Made by a program: the position numbers and the translations under genes. The notes under the pieces were generated by a model. That model worked only from the letters and a program-made list of their open reading frames with translations. It had not been told where the DNA came from and searched no databases. From Vogesella mureinivorans (GTDB taxonomy: Bacteria > Pseudomonadota > Gammaproteobacteria > Burkholderiales > Chromobacteriaceae), in the NCBI RefSeq assembly GCF_007644035.1, contig NZ_VMTV02000791.1, forward strand, positions 1 through 64,000: a stretch of 64,000 nt of DNA, read 5' to 3'. Numbering within the stretch: position 1 is the first letter of the stretch; each line of letters opens with the position of its first letter. Positions 1 through 7,738 of the stretch are shown piece by piece.

Positions 1-75
1 GGGAGTCGCCAAGTTGGTTAAGGCACCGGATTTTGATTCCGGCATGCGAAGGTTCGAATCCTTCCTCCTCAGCCA
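1..75 (+). tRNA. tRNA-Gln (TTG), 5' end cut by window start
   Basis: Identical to the complete tRNA-Gln that starts at 99, but the first two bases (TG) lie outside the window. The anticodon stem CCGGA/TCCGG encloses the loop TTTTGAT, giving anticodon TTG. The T arm GAAGG-TTCGAAT-CCTTC and an encoded CCA end are present. The two copies form a tandem pair with a 23-base spacer ahead of prs. Confidence 0.95.
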
Positions 76-98
76 TTATCCTGCATAACAAAGAATAC

Positions 99-175
99 TG
101 GGGAGTCGCCAAGTTGGTTAAGGCACCGGATTTTGATTCCGGCATGCGAAGGTTCGAATCCTTCCTCCTCAGCCA
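99..175 (+). tRNA. tRNA-Gln (TTG)
   Basis: A complete 77-base cloverleaf. The acceptor TGGGGAG pairs with CTCCTCA, the anticodon loop TTTTGAT gives anticodon TTG (reads CAA, and CAG by wobble), and CCA is encoded. It is the second of two identical copies and is followed by a strong intrinsic terminator. tRNA-Gln beside prs is a common arrangement in betaproteobacteria. Confidence 0.97.
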
Positions 176-202
176 AGCTTCCAGAGTGAAGTGAGAAAAA
201 GA

Positions 203-234
203 GCGTGTAAGTACTTCTTACACGCTTTTTCTTT
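203..234 (+). terminator. Intrinsic terminator of the tRNA-Gln pair
   Basis: A perfect 9-bp stem (GCGTGTAAG at 203-211 with CTTACACGC at 217-225), a 5-base loop, then TTTTTCTTT. It separates the tRNA transcript from prs. Confidence 0.85.
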
Positions 235-261
235 ATCTACCGATCCTAAGGCATTCCAGTT

Positions 262-1245
262 ATGGCGGCATACGACAGTTTGATGGTCTTCACCGGGACA
301 GCGAACCCGGAACTTGCACAAAACGTGGTGAAACACCTCGATATTTCCCTCGGCCGTGCCGATGTGGGCAAGTTCAGTGATGGTGAAGTGGCAGTAGAGT
401 TGCTGGAAAACGTGCGCGGTCGCGACGTTTTCATCCTGCAGCCTACCTGTGCCCCAACCAACGATAACCTGATGGAAATCCTGACCATGGCCGACGCGCT
501 CAAGCGCGCCTCTGCCGGCCGGATTACTGCGGCGATTCCGTACTTCGGTTACGCCCGTCAGGACCGTCGCCCCCGTTCCGCCCGTGTACCGATTACCGCC
601 AAGCTGGTGGCCAACATGCTGACCAGCGCCGGTGTAGACCGTGTACTGACCGTCGACCTGCACGCCGACCAGATCCAGGGCTTTTTCGACATGCCGGTGG
701 ATAACGTCTACGCTACCCCGGTACTGCTGAAAGATATCCGCAGCCAGCGTTTTGAAGACCTGATCGTGGTGAGCCCGGACGTAGGCGGCGTGGTACGCGC
801 CCGTGCCGTGGCCAAGGCGCTGAATACCGACCTGGCCATCATCGACAAGCGTCGCCCGAAGGCCAACGTGGCCGAGGTGATGAACATCATCGGTGAAGTG
901 CAAGGCCGCACCTGCCTGATCGTGGACGACATGATCGACACCGCCAATACCCTGTGCAAAGCTGCTTCCGCCCTGAAAGAGCGTGGCGCCCAGCGTGTAC
1001 TGGCTTACGCTTCCCACGCCGTGTTCTCCGGGCAGGCTGTGGATCGCATCACTAATTCGGACATCGACGAAGTTGTCATCACCGATACCATTCCGCTGTC
1101 GGCCCAGGCCAAACAGTGCAGCCGCATCCGCGTGGTATCCATTGGTGGCCTGATCGCAGAAACCCTGCGTCGCATCAACAACGAAGAATCGGTGTCCTAC
1201 CTCTTCAATGAGGATCTGGTTTCGTCGGGCGCTTGCCTGCCGTAA
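262..1245 (+). CDS. prs: Ribose-phosphate pyrophosphokinase
   Basis: Makes 5-phosphoribosyl-1-pyrophosphate (PRPP) from ribose 5-phosphate and ATP for purine, pyrimidine, histidine, tryptophan and NAD synthesis; cytosolic. The 327-residue protein is collinear with the class I family. It shows the N-terminal FSDGEV region, the [11 protein letters not shown] segment of the ATP site, the catalytic-loop KRRPKANV (Lys near 196) and the PRPP-binding loop [10 protein letters not shown] at about 221-230. It is about ten residues longer than the E. coli enzyme, with a tail after VSYLF. The ATG at 262 gives the family N terminus. rplY follows 70 bases downstream, and a shared terminator lies after rplY, so prs and rplY are probably co-transcribed. 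Confidence 0.98.
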   Translation: MAAYDSLMVFTGTANPELAQNVVKHLDISLGRADVGKFSDGEVAVELLENVRGRDVFILQPTCAPTNDNLMEILTMADALKRASAGRITAAIPYFGYARQDRRPRSARVPITAKLVANMLTSAGVDRVLTVDLHADQIQGFFDMPVDNVYATPVLLKDIRSQRFEDLIVVSPDVGGVVRARAVAKALNTDLAIIDKRRPKANVAEVMNIIGEVQGRTCLIVDDMIDTANTLCKAASALKERGAQRVLAYASHAVFSGQAVDRITNSDIDEVVITDTIPLSAQAKQCSRIRVVSIGGLIAETLRRINNEESVSYLFNEDLVSSGACLP

Positions 1246-1315
1246 ACGTTCAGCCCGCTGGTCGCGGTGGGCTGGAGACTTAAATGAAGCTGAAAAGCTA
1301 ACTGGAGTATTTCAC

Positions 1316-1603
1316 ATGGCAATCGAAGTTATCGCTACCAAGCGCGTACAAGAAGGTACTGGTGCGAGCCGCCGCCTGCGTATCGCTGGTCAGACCCCGG
1401 CTGTGGTATACGGCGCTGGTAAAGACGCTGTATCCATCACCCTGGATCACAACACTATGTACTACGCTCTGAAAAACGAAGCGTTCCACAACGAAGTACT
1501 GGAACTGGTTATCGACGGTCAGAAAGAGCAAGTAAAAATCGCTGCTTTCCAGATGCACCCGTTCAAGCAACTGGTTCTGCACATCGACTTCGCTCGCGTG
1601 TAA
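1316..1603 (+). CDS. rplY: 50S ribosomal protein L25, short form
   Basis: Binds 5S rRNA in the large ribosomal subunit. The protein has only 95 residues and is collinear with the E. coli-type L25 (AIEVIATKRVQEGTGASRRLR near the start, QMHPFKQLVLHIDF near the end). Many betaproteobacteria instead carry a Ctc-type L25 of about 200 residues with an extra C-terminal domain, which is absent here because a stop follows FARV. The start is the ATG at 1316, preceded by CTGGAG at 1302-1307; the longer open frame upstream overlaps prs and looks unlike L25. The gene sits in the usual place between prs and pth. Confidence 0.97.
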   Translation: MAIEVIATKRVQEGTGASRRLRIAGQTPAVVYGAGKDAVSITLDHNTMYYALKNEAFHNEVLELVIDGQKEQVKIAAFQMHPFKQLVLHIDFARV

Positions 1604-1639
1604 TAGATTAAGCCGTGCCGCCTGGCGGTAACGGTACTG

Positions 1640-1674
1640 GGCTCGTTGCGGCTAAACCTGCAGCGGGCCTTTTT
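1640..1674 (+). terminator. Probable terminator between rplY and pth
   Basis: GGCTCGTTGC (1640-1649) pairs with GCAGCGGGCC (1660-1669), including G-T wobbles. The loop is 10 bases and is followed by TTTTT. It ends only 15 bases before the pth start codon, so pth may depend on read-through or on its own promoter. Confidence 0.6.
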
Positions 1675-1689
1675 CATGGAATACAGGAA

Positions 1690-2271
1690 ATGACAGCCAT
1701 CCGTCTGGTGGTCGGCCTGGGCAACCCCGGCGCCGAATACGAAAAAACCCGTCACAACGCCGGCTTCTGGCTGGTAGACGAGCTGGCCTGGCAGCACAAG
1801 GCCAGCTTGCGTGCCGAAGGCAAATACTTTGGCGAAGTGGCCCGTGCGGTACTGCCCGGCGGCGACCTGTGGCTGCTCAAACCCATGACCTACATGAACC
1901 TGTCCGGCCAGGCTGTGGGCGCGCTGGCACGCTTTTACAAGATCGCGCCAGAGGAAATCCTGGTGGTGCACGACGAGCTGGACCTGCCGCCCGGCGCGGC
2001 ACGCTTCAAGCAGGGCGGGGGGCATGGCGGCCACAACGGGCTGAAAGACATCATTGCCAAGATCGGCTCGCCCAACTTCTGGCGCCTGCGTATCGGCATT
2101 GGCCACCCGGGCGACCGCAACGAAGTAGCCAACTTTGTGCTGAAAAAAGCCCGTGCCGAAGAACAGCAAGCCATCGACGACGCCATCGCCAAAGCCATGC
2201 AGGTCATGGCGCAAGCCATCGCCGGCGACATGCCCGCCGCCATGAAAACGCTACACACCGCCGCCAAGTAA
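1690..2271 (+). CDS. pth: Peptidyl-tRNA hydrolase
   Basis: Hydrolyses peptidyl-tRNA released from stalled ribosomes, recycling tRNA in the cytosol. The 193-residue protein shows [20 protein letters not shown] near the N terminus, with the catalytic His at residue 22 (His20 of E. coli), then [19 protein letters not shown] and GGHGGHNGL, all diagnostic of Pth. The ATG at 1690 follows CAGGAA. The open frame extends 25 codons upstream, but those codons cover the terminator hairpin and look unlike Pth. Next to ychF as in many Proteobacteria. Confidence 0.97.
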   Translation: MTAIRLVVGLGNPGAEYEKTRHNAGFWLVDELAWQHKASLRAEGKYFGEVARAVLPGGDLWLLKPMTYMNLSGQAVGALARFYKIAPEEILVVHDELDLPPGAARFKQGGGHGGHNGLKDIIAKIGSPNFWRLRIGIGHPGDRNEVANFVLKKARAEEQQAIDDAIAKAMQVMAQAIAGDMPAAMKTLHTAAK

Positions 2272-2274
2272 AGC

Positions 2275-2292
2275 GCGGCCAAGGTTGGCCGC
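2275..2292. repeat. Near-palindrome of the repeat between pth and ychF
   Basis: GCGGCCAAG-GTTGGCCGC, complementary except for one central pair. The right half contains an exact GTTGGCCGCA (2284-2293). It sits just after the pth stop. Confidence 0.7.
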
Positions 2293-2385
2293 AAGCGGCC
2301 GAAAACAAAGAACACGGCACCGGGTGATACAATCACGCGGTGTATGCCTGCCCCGGTGGCAGGCCGGATATTTCGAGGAATCACC

Positions 2386-3477
2386 ATGAGTCTGAAATGC
2401 GGTATTGTCGGCCTGCCCAACGTAGGCAAATCCACCCTGTTTAACGCGCTGACCAAAGCCGGTATCGAAGCGGCCAACTACCCGTTCTGCACCATCGAGC
2501 CGAACGTGGGCATCGTAGAAGTGCCGGACCCGCGCCTGCAGCAGCTGGCCGCCATCATCAACCCGCAGAAAATCCAGCCTGCCATCGTCGAGTTTGTCGA
2601 CATCGCCGGCCTGGTAGCGGGCGCCTCCAAGGGCGAAGGCCTGGGTAACAAGTTCCTGGCCAATATCCGCGAAACCGACGCCATCGTGAACGTGGTGCGT
2701 TGCTTTGACGACGACAATATCGTGCACGTAGCCGGTAAAGTCGACCCGATCTCCGATATCGAAACCATCGGCACCGAGCTGGCGCTGGCCGACCTGGCCT
2801 CGGTAGAAAAAGCCATCGCCCGTGACGGCAAGAAAGCCAAATCCGGCGATAAAGACGCGCAGAAGCTGGTGGCCGTGCTGGAAAAAGTGCTGCCGCACCT
2901 GAACGAAGGCAAGCCGCTGCGCAGCTTCAAGCTGGACGACGAAGACAAGGCGCTGCTCAAGCCGCTGTGCCTGCTCACTATCAAGCCGGCCATGTACGTG
3001 GCCAACGTGGCAGAAGATGGCTTCCAGAACAACCCGCATCTGGACAAGCTCACCGCCCTGGCCGCCGCTGAAGGCGCGCCGGTAGTAGCGCTGTGCGCCG
3101 CTATCGAGAGCGAAATTGCCGACCTGGACGACGCCGATAAAACCGAATTCCTGGCCGAAATGGGTCTGGAAGAGCCTGGCCTGGACCGCTTGATCCGCAC
3201 CGGTTACACCCTGCTGGGCCTGCAAACCTACTTTACCGCTGGCGTGAAAGAAGTCCGCGCCTGGACCATCCGTGTTGGCGATACCGCACCGCAAGCCGCC
3301 GGCGTGATCCATACCGACTTCGAGCGTGGCTTCATCCGTGCGCAAACCATCGCCTTCAATGACTTCATCACCCTGGGTGGCGAAGCCAAGGCCAAGGAAG
3401 CCGGCAAGATGCGCGCAGAAGGCAAAGAATACGTGGTGCAAGACGGCGACGTGCTGAACTTCCTGTTCAACGTGTAA
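2386..3477 (+). CDS. ychF: Redox-regulated ATPase YchF
   Basis: A universally conserved OBG-family P-loop protein that binds ribosomes and hydrolyses ATP rather than GTP; proposed to act in translation and oxidative-stress responses. The 363 residues include the P-loop GLPNVGKST at 9-17. The base-specificity position reads NVAE instead of NKxD, the hallmark of the ATP-preferring YchF/OLA1 branch. A TGS domain with [12 protein letters not shown] and a C-terminal [13 protein letters not shown] complete the protein. The ATG at 2386 follows GAGGAATCACC. A terminator follows the stop. Confidence 0.97.
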   Translation: MSLKCGIVGLPNVGKSTLFNALTKAGIEAANYPFCTIEPNVGIVEVPDPRLQQLAAIINPQKIQPAIVEFVDIAGLVAGASKGEGLGNKFLANIRETDAIVNVVRCFDDDNIVHVAGKVDPISDIETIGTELALADLASVEKAIARDGKKAKSGDKDAQKLVAVLEKVLPHLNEGKPLRSFKLDDEDKALLKPLCLLTIKPAMYVANVAEDGFQNNPHLDKLTALAAAEGAPVVALCAAIESEIADLDDADKTEFLAEMGLEEPGLDRLIRTGYTLLGLQTYFTAGVKEVRAWTIRVGDTAPQAAGVIHTDFERGFIRAQTIAFNDFITLGGEAKAKEAGKMRAEGKEYVVQDGDVLNFLFNV

Positions 3478-3516
3478 GCCGTAGCACTGTAGCGGCGCCC
3501 AGTGGGTGCTGCTCAT

Positions 3517-3555
3517 AACAACAAGCCCCGTCCTGACGGGGCTTGTTGTTTTTGT
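3517..3555 (+). terminator. Terminator after ychF
   Basis: AACAACAAGCCCCGTC pairs with GACGGGGCTTGTTGTT, followed by a T-rich tract. It is a long stem and could also stop transcription from the other side. Confidence 0.85.
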
Positions 3556-3944
3556 TGGGTGCAGGAATCTGGCACAGGCGAATGGGGGGCTCCCAGCAGT
3601 GCGTGAGTAGCTGTCCAAATGGACAGGTCTTGCTAAGAACTTTTGTTGAAAAGTAAAAGTCCTAGCATTGATGAATATCGCCATTGAAATAATGGAATGT
3701 ATAAAACATAGCGTTGCGCTGAATCTATAACGTGGCGAACGGCAAGACGCTTGTTTGCTACGCCATGTGTTCCCATTGTGTGCGGTTGGCTGTCGATGCC
3801 GCCAGGCACTTGCCTGGTGTGTAGCTGCCCCGCCCGGACCGCTTGATATCCTGTTACCCCAGTCAGTTTGCCCCTTGTCAGCCCGGCTTATCCATAGCCT
3901 TGGGCTGCATGGGCGTTATACCCGTTTGTTCAAAAAGGAAAACC
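3556..3944. other. Gene-free leader region before the lipoprotein gene
   Basis: About 390 bases without a supported gene, more AT-rich than the surroundings around 3630-3740. Two small dyads are visible: CTGTCC-AAAT-GGACAG (3611-3626) and CCAGGC-ACTT-GCCTGG (3802-3817). I find no promoter with good -35 and -10 boxes at normal spacing, and no credible small ORF. Confidence 0.5.
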
Positions 3945-4766
3945 ATGACCCGCTTTGCCTCCCTGCTCCCCATGTTTCTGCTGTGTTGCCTGACTGCCTG
4001 TGGTGGCGGTGGAGGTGGCGGCGGTAGTTTGGGTGGCGGGGTGACGCCGCCACCGCCAGCCAAAATCGACCCGCAGGGCCTTTGGCAAGGTACGGCCAAG
4101 TCTGCCAGCAACGAGCTGAATATCGAGGTGGCTGCGGATGGTTTGGGCGGCGCTTACGCCGTATTGAATGCGGCGGATGGTGCGCCAGCCGAAGCCCTGT
4201 ACATGACGGGTTTCAGCGCGGAAAACTTTGTGGCCGGTAGCAAGAACACCAGTGGCAAAGGCTACTATCGTCATGTGGCAGGGGGCTTTTATCAATCGCT
4301 TGACTCGTCTAGCGTCACGGTACAGTCGGGCGGCAGTCAAAAAACATTGCAGTTTCAGGTGGCGGCTGGCCTGAACGGCAGCAACCCGCGCAGCGTCACG
4401 GTGACTTACAACAGCCAATACGATAGCGCAGCGAGCATTGCCAGCGTGCTGGGGGGCTATACCAGCAAGCAGGCAGGCAATACCTTGGCTACCCTGACAC
4501 TGTCCGATGCAAACCCCAATAGCATGCTGATCAGCGGCAACCCGGCATGTGTGTTCAGCAATAGCCGCTTTAGCGTGCTGGATAGCCGCAAAAACCTGTT
4601 CTCTGTCGTCGGTATTTTCAACGGCACAGACTGTGCCTTTACCGGCACGGCCGGCGGCGTGGCCTACGCTACCCTGAGCGAAAGTGGGCAGGTAAATGGC
4701 CTGAGCATGATGCTGCAAGCGATGGATGGCAGCGGCATGTACGTGTTCCAGGGTAGCAAGGATTAA
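3945..4766 (+). CDS. Putative lipoprotein with poly-glycine linker, function unknown
   Basis: A 273-residue protein. The N terminus is a lipoprotein signal: MTR, then a hydrophobic run ending LTAC, with the lipidated Cys predicted at residue 19. Eight glycines follow, then SLGGG and a PPPP stretch, so the folded part is probably tethered by a flexible linker. The remaining 230 residues are rich in Ser, Gly, Ala and Asn with alternating hydrophobic residues (for example KTLQFQVAAGL, SVTVTYNSQY), which suggests beta structure; two cysteines (GNPACVF and GTDCAF) could form a disulfide. I do not recognise a named domain. The ATG at 3945 follows AAAAAGGAAAACC; upstream in-frame codons look non-coding. 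It stands alone between ychF and the tcy genes. Confidence 0.85.
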   Translation: MTRFASLLPMFLLCCLTACGGGGGGGGSLGGGVTPPPPAKIDPQGLWQGTAKSASNELNIEVAADGLGGAYAVLNAADGAPAEALYMTGFSAENFVAGSKNTSGKGYYRHVAGGFYQSLDSSSVTVQSGGSQKTLQFQVAAGLNGSNPRSVTVTYNSQYDSAASIASVLGGYTSKQAGNTLATLTLSDANPNSMLISGNPACVFSNSRFSVLDSRKNLFSVVGIFNGTDCAFTGTAGGVAYATLSESGQVNGLSMMLQAMDGSGMYVFQGSKD

Positions 4767-4902
4767 GCAGGGCCGGGCTGGCTGTGCGGTCCGGGGCTTC
4801 ACAGCCCAGGTCGTACTACCAGCTTTTTCATTTGCTTATCGGTATTTGTTCCAACCGAATGCTGGAGTCAAAAAGTCGGGTTTGTTATAGTTCGTTTCAT
4901 TG

Positions 4903-4922
4903 TATTGATTATTAAATCAATA
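4903..4922. promoter_or_regulatory. 8-bp inverted repeat upstream of tcyJ
   Basis: TATTGATT (4903-4910) and AATCAATA (4915-4922) form a perfect dyad 18 bases before the tcyJ start. A possible -10 box, TATAGT at 4886-4891, lies just upstream, so a regulator bound here would sit over the transcript start. A related TATTGA dyad occurs before the binding-protein gene at 7739. Confidence 0.35.
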
Positions 4923-4940
4923 GCCATAAGGAATAAAATC

Positions 4941-5720
4941 ATGAAAAAGACCCTGCTCGCTCTGACACTGATCGGCTTTGCGGCCAACGTTTACGCTGCA
5001 GACCTGCTGGATACCGTACAGCAACGCGGCACGCTGAAAATCGCACTGGAAGGCACCTACCCGCCATTCAACTTCAAGGACAAAGAGCAGAAGCTGACCG
5101 GCTTTGAAGTAGAGCTGGGCAATGCGCTGGCGCAAAAGCTGAAGCTGAAGCCGGAGTTCACCACTGGTGAATGGAGCGGCCTGCTGGCCGGCCTGCAAGG
5201 CGGCAAGTTCGACGTGGTGCTGAACCAGGTGTCGATTACCGACAAGCGTAAGGAAGTGTTCGACTTCTCGCAGCCGTACACCATTTCCAGCGCGCAGCTG
5301 ATCGTACGCAAGGACGAAAAACGCAGCTTCAAGAGCCTGGCCGACCTGGCCGGCAAGAAAATGGGCGTGACCCAGGGCAGCAACTACGCCGAGATGGTGA
5401 AGGCGCAGGGCGGTATCGAAGCCAAGTTTTACCCATCCGCCGCAGAAATTTTCCAGGATCTGGCGCTGGGCCGTGTGGATGCGGCAGTGAACGACAGCCT
5501 GCTGATTCCGTTTGCACTGAAAGAAGCCAAGCTGCCGCTGAAAGCCGGCGCGCCGGTAGGTGGCACCACGCAGATGGGTATTCCGTTTGCCAAAGGTAAC
5601 CCCAAGTTCAAGGCCGCCATCGACAATGCCCTGAACGCGCTGCACAAAGACGGCTCGTTCAAGAAAATTTCGGTGAAGTGGTTCGGTATTGATGTATCGA
5701 AAGCACCCGCTGCGCGATAA
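4941..5720 (+). CDS. tcyJ: Cystine-type ABC transporter periplasmic binding protein
   Basis: A family 3 solute-binding protein of 259 residues with a signal peptide (MKKTLLALTLIGFAANVYA, predicted cleavage before ADLLD). From memory it resembles E. coli FliY/TcyJ: LEGTYPPFNFKD, KLTGFEVELGNALA, VVLNQVSITDKRKEVFDFSQPY, and a C-terminal KWFGIDVS. This fits delivery of cystine or a related sulfur amino acid to an inner-membrane permease, but substrate cannot be fixed from sequence. The ATG at 4941 follows ATAAGGAATAAAATC. It is followed by a hairpin and then the permease gene, the usual order when binding protein is made in excess. Confidence 0.9.
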   Translation: MKKTLLALTLIGFAANVYAADLLDTVQQRGTLKIALEGTYPPFNFKDKEQKLTGFEVELGNALAQKLKLKPEFTTGEWSGLLAGLQGGKFDVVLNQVSITDKRKEVFDFSQPYTISSAQLIVRKDEKRSFKSLADLAGKKMGVTQGSNYAEMVKAQGGIEAKFYPSAAEIFQDLALGRVDAAVNDSLLIPFALKEAKLPLKAGAPVGGTTQMGIPFAKGNPKFKAAIDNALNALHKDGSFKKISVKWFGIDVSKAPAAR

Positions 5721-5739
5721 TCCTGCAGCTTGAATATCA

Positions 5740-5762
5740 CGCCCCTGCCGTGTGCGGGGGCG
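5740..5762 (+). other. Hairpin between binding protein and permease genes
   Basis: CGCCCCTGC (5740-5748) pairs with GCGGGGGCG (5754-5762) around a 5-base loop, followed by TTTGTGTTTT. It may act as an attenuator or 3' stabiliser that keeps binding-protein mRNA above permease mRNA. Confidence 0.5.
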
Positions 5763-5783
5763 TTTGTGTTTTGGAGAGTGAAA

Positions 5784-6443
5784 ATGGAATGGTTGAGTCT
5801 GGCGCAAGAGGCGCTGCCCGTGCTGCTCAAAGGGGCCGGGCTAACGGTGTTCTTTGCCCTGAGCGCCATGGTGCTGGGTTTGACATTGGGCTTTGTGGTG
5901 GCCATGGTGCGCCTGGCACGTGTGCCGCTGCTGGCGCCGCTGGTGGCGTTTTATGTGAGCGCCATGCGCGGTACGCCGCTGCTGGTGCAGATTTTTGTCA
6001 TCTATTATGGCCTGCCGTCGGTAGGCATCGAATTCGAGCCGGTCACCGCCGGCGTACTGGCCTTGACGCTAAACGTGGCGGCTTACCTGTCGGAAAGCCT
6101 GCGCGGTGCCATTGCCGGGGTGGATAAGGGGCAGTGGGACGCGGCGCAGTCGCTGGGGCTGAGCTGGTGGCAGAGCATGCGGCACATCATTGCGCCACAA
6201 GGTATACGCCTGGCGGTGCCCAGCCTGGCCAACAGCCTGATTTCGCTGATCAAGGACACCTCGCTGGTGTCGGTGATTACCGTGTCCGAGCTGATGATGG
6301 CCACCAAAGACATGATCGCGCAGACCTTCCAGCCGCTGCCGCTGTACCTGATGGCCGCGGCGATCTACTGGGTGCTGAGCGCGCTGTTCGAACGCGTACA
6401 AAAGCGCGTAGAGCAGCATTACGCCAAAGCCTACCAACGTTAA
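5784..6443 (+). CDS. tcyL: Cystine-type ABC transporter permease
   Basis: An inner-membrane permease of the His/Glu/Gln/Arg/opine family, 219 residues, with about five membrane segments. It has the typical RGTPLLVQIF and YLSESLRGAIAGVDKGQWDAAQSLGLSWWQ (EAA loop region), which contacts the ATPase. It resembles E. coli YecS/TcyL. It lies 63 bases after tcyJ. No ATP-binding subunit is encoded in the window, so that subunit must be elsewhere. The ATG at 5784 follows TTGGAGAGTGAAA. Confidence 0.9.
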   Translation: MEWLSLAQEALPVLLKGAGLTVFFALSAMVLGLTLGFVVAMVRLARVPLLAPLVAFYVSAMRGTPLLVQIFVIYYGLPSVGIEFEPVTAGVLALTLNVAAYLSESLRGAIAGVDKGQWDAAQSLGLSWWQSMRHIIAPQGIRLAVPSLANSLISLIKDTSLVSVITVSELMMATKDMIAQTFQPLPLYLMAAAIYWVLSALFERVQKRVEQHYAKAYQR

Positions 6444-6524
6444 GCCTGTACGCAGCCTGCGTGCGCTGCGCGTGCAGGCTGGCAGACACATACCGGCCAG
6501 GGTTGGCCGCAAGGGGAACAGACC

Positions 6525-7667
6525 ATGAAATTTGCTACCAAGGCCATACACGCCGGGTTTGACTGCCACCAGCACAACCGGGCGCTGATGCCGCCCATTT
6601 ACCAGACCTCGGCCTTTGCCCACGATGCGGTAGGCGAGCAGCTGGATTTTGCCTACGCCCGTACCGGTACGCCTACCCGTGCGGCGCTGGAGGCCAACCT
6701 GGCGGCGCTGGAAGAGGCACAGCACGGCCTGGCCTTCGCCAGCGGCATGGCTGCGGTGGACGCTGTGCTGCGCGCCACGCTGCAGCCGGGCGACGAGGTG
6801 ATTGCGGTGGCCGATTTGTACGGCGGCGCCTACCGCATTCTGGATAAAGTGATGCAGCCGCTGGGCATCAAGGTGACCTTTGCCGACCTGAGCAATGCGG
6901 CCAACCTGCAGGCGGCGATCAGCCCGCAAACCCGCCTGGTGTGGCTGGAAACCCCCACCAACCCGCTGCTGAACCTGGTAGACGTGGCTGCGCTGTCGGC
7001 CATTGCCCACGCGCACGGTGCCGTGGTGGCCGTGGACAACACGTTTGCCACGCCTTACCTGCAAAACCCGCTTAATCAGGGCGCGGATATCGTGGTGCAC
7101 TCGGCCACCAAGTATCTGGGCGGCCATTCGGATGTGCTGCTGGGCCTGGTGGCGGTGAACGACGAGGCGCTGTTCAAGGCCATCAAGTTTATCCAGAACG
7201 CTGCCGGTGCCGTGCCCGGCCCGCAAGACTGCTTCCTGACCCTGCGCGGTATCAAGACGCTGGCACTGCGCATGGAGCGCCACTGCGACAACGCCGAGCG
7301 CGTGGCTGCCTATTTGCAGCAGCACCCGGCTATCGAGAAAGTGTTCTTCCCCGGCCTGGCCGATCACCCGGGCCACGCGCTGGCCAAACGCCAGATGCGC
7401 CGCTTTGGCGGTATCGTTACCGTGTACCTGAAAGACGACAGCCGCGAAGCCGCCAGCCGCGTGGCCAGCCGCTTGCAGCTGTTCATGCTGGCCGAGTCAC
7501 TGGGCGGGGTCGAATCGCTGGTAAACCACAGCTACACCATGTCGCACGGTGGCATGCCGCCGGCGCAAAAAGCAGCGCTGGGTATCCGCGAGGGGCAGCT
7601 GCGTTTGTCTATCGGCATCGAGGATATCGATGACATTCTGGCTGACTTGGCGCAGGCGTTGGCGTAA
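6525..7667 (+). CDS. Cys/Met metabolism PLP enzyme (cystathionine gamma-synthase/lyase type)
   Basis: A 380-residue fold-type I PLP enzyme of the Cys/Met metabolism family, acting on cystathionine, homoserine esters or related thiols. Family marks are YARTGTPTR, ASGMAAVDAVL, LETPTNPLLN, AVDNTFATPYLQNP and the PLP lysine in SATKYLGGHSD at residue 196. The C terminus (ESLGGVESLVNHSYTMSH, QLRLSIGIEDIDDILADL) is typical. Gamma-synthase, gamma-lyase and beta-lyase cannot be told apart from sequence alone. The start ATG at 6525 follows a copy of GTTGGCCGCA that runs straight into the ribosome-binding AAGGGG. Placement behind cystine-type transport genes fits sulfur amino-acid use. Confidence 0.9.
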   Translation: MKFATKAIHAGFDCHQHNRALMPPIYQTSAFAHDAVGEQLDFAYARTGTPTRAALEANLAALEEAQHGLAFASGMAAVDAVLRATLQPGDEVIAVADLYGGAYRILDKVMQPLGIKVTFADLSNAANLQAAISPQTRLVWLETPTNPLLNLVDVAALSAIAHAHGAVVAVDNTFATPYLQNPLNQGADIVVHSATKYLGGHSDVLLGLVAVNDEALFKAIKFIQNAAGAVPGPQDCFLTLRGIKTLALRMERHCDNAERVAAYLQQHPAIEKVFFPGLADHPGHALAKRQMRRFGGIVTVYLKDDSREAASRVASRLQLFMLAESLGGVESLVNHSYTMSHGGMPPAQKAALGIREGQLRLSIGIEDIDDILADLAQALA

Positions 7668-7694
7668 GCAATAAGTAATTTTGCGCAAATGACG

Positions 7695-7707
7695 TATTGA
7701 TTCAATA
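7695..7707. promoter_or_regulatory. TATTGA-T-TCAATA palindrome upstream of binding-protein pair
   Basis: A 13-base perfect dyad (TATTGA, T, TCAATA) in an AT-rich patch 32 bases before the gene at 7739. Its half-site matches the dyad ahead of tcyJ. It may be an operator, but AT-rich sequence makes chance dyads common. Confidence 0.3.
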
Positions 7708-7738
7708 ATGAATAAATATTGAACAAGGCGGCAAGGCC

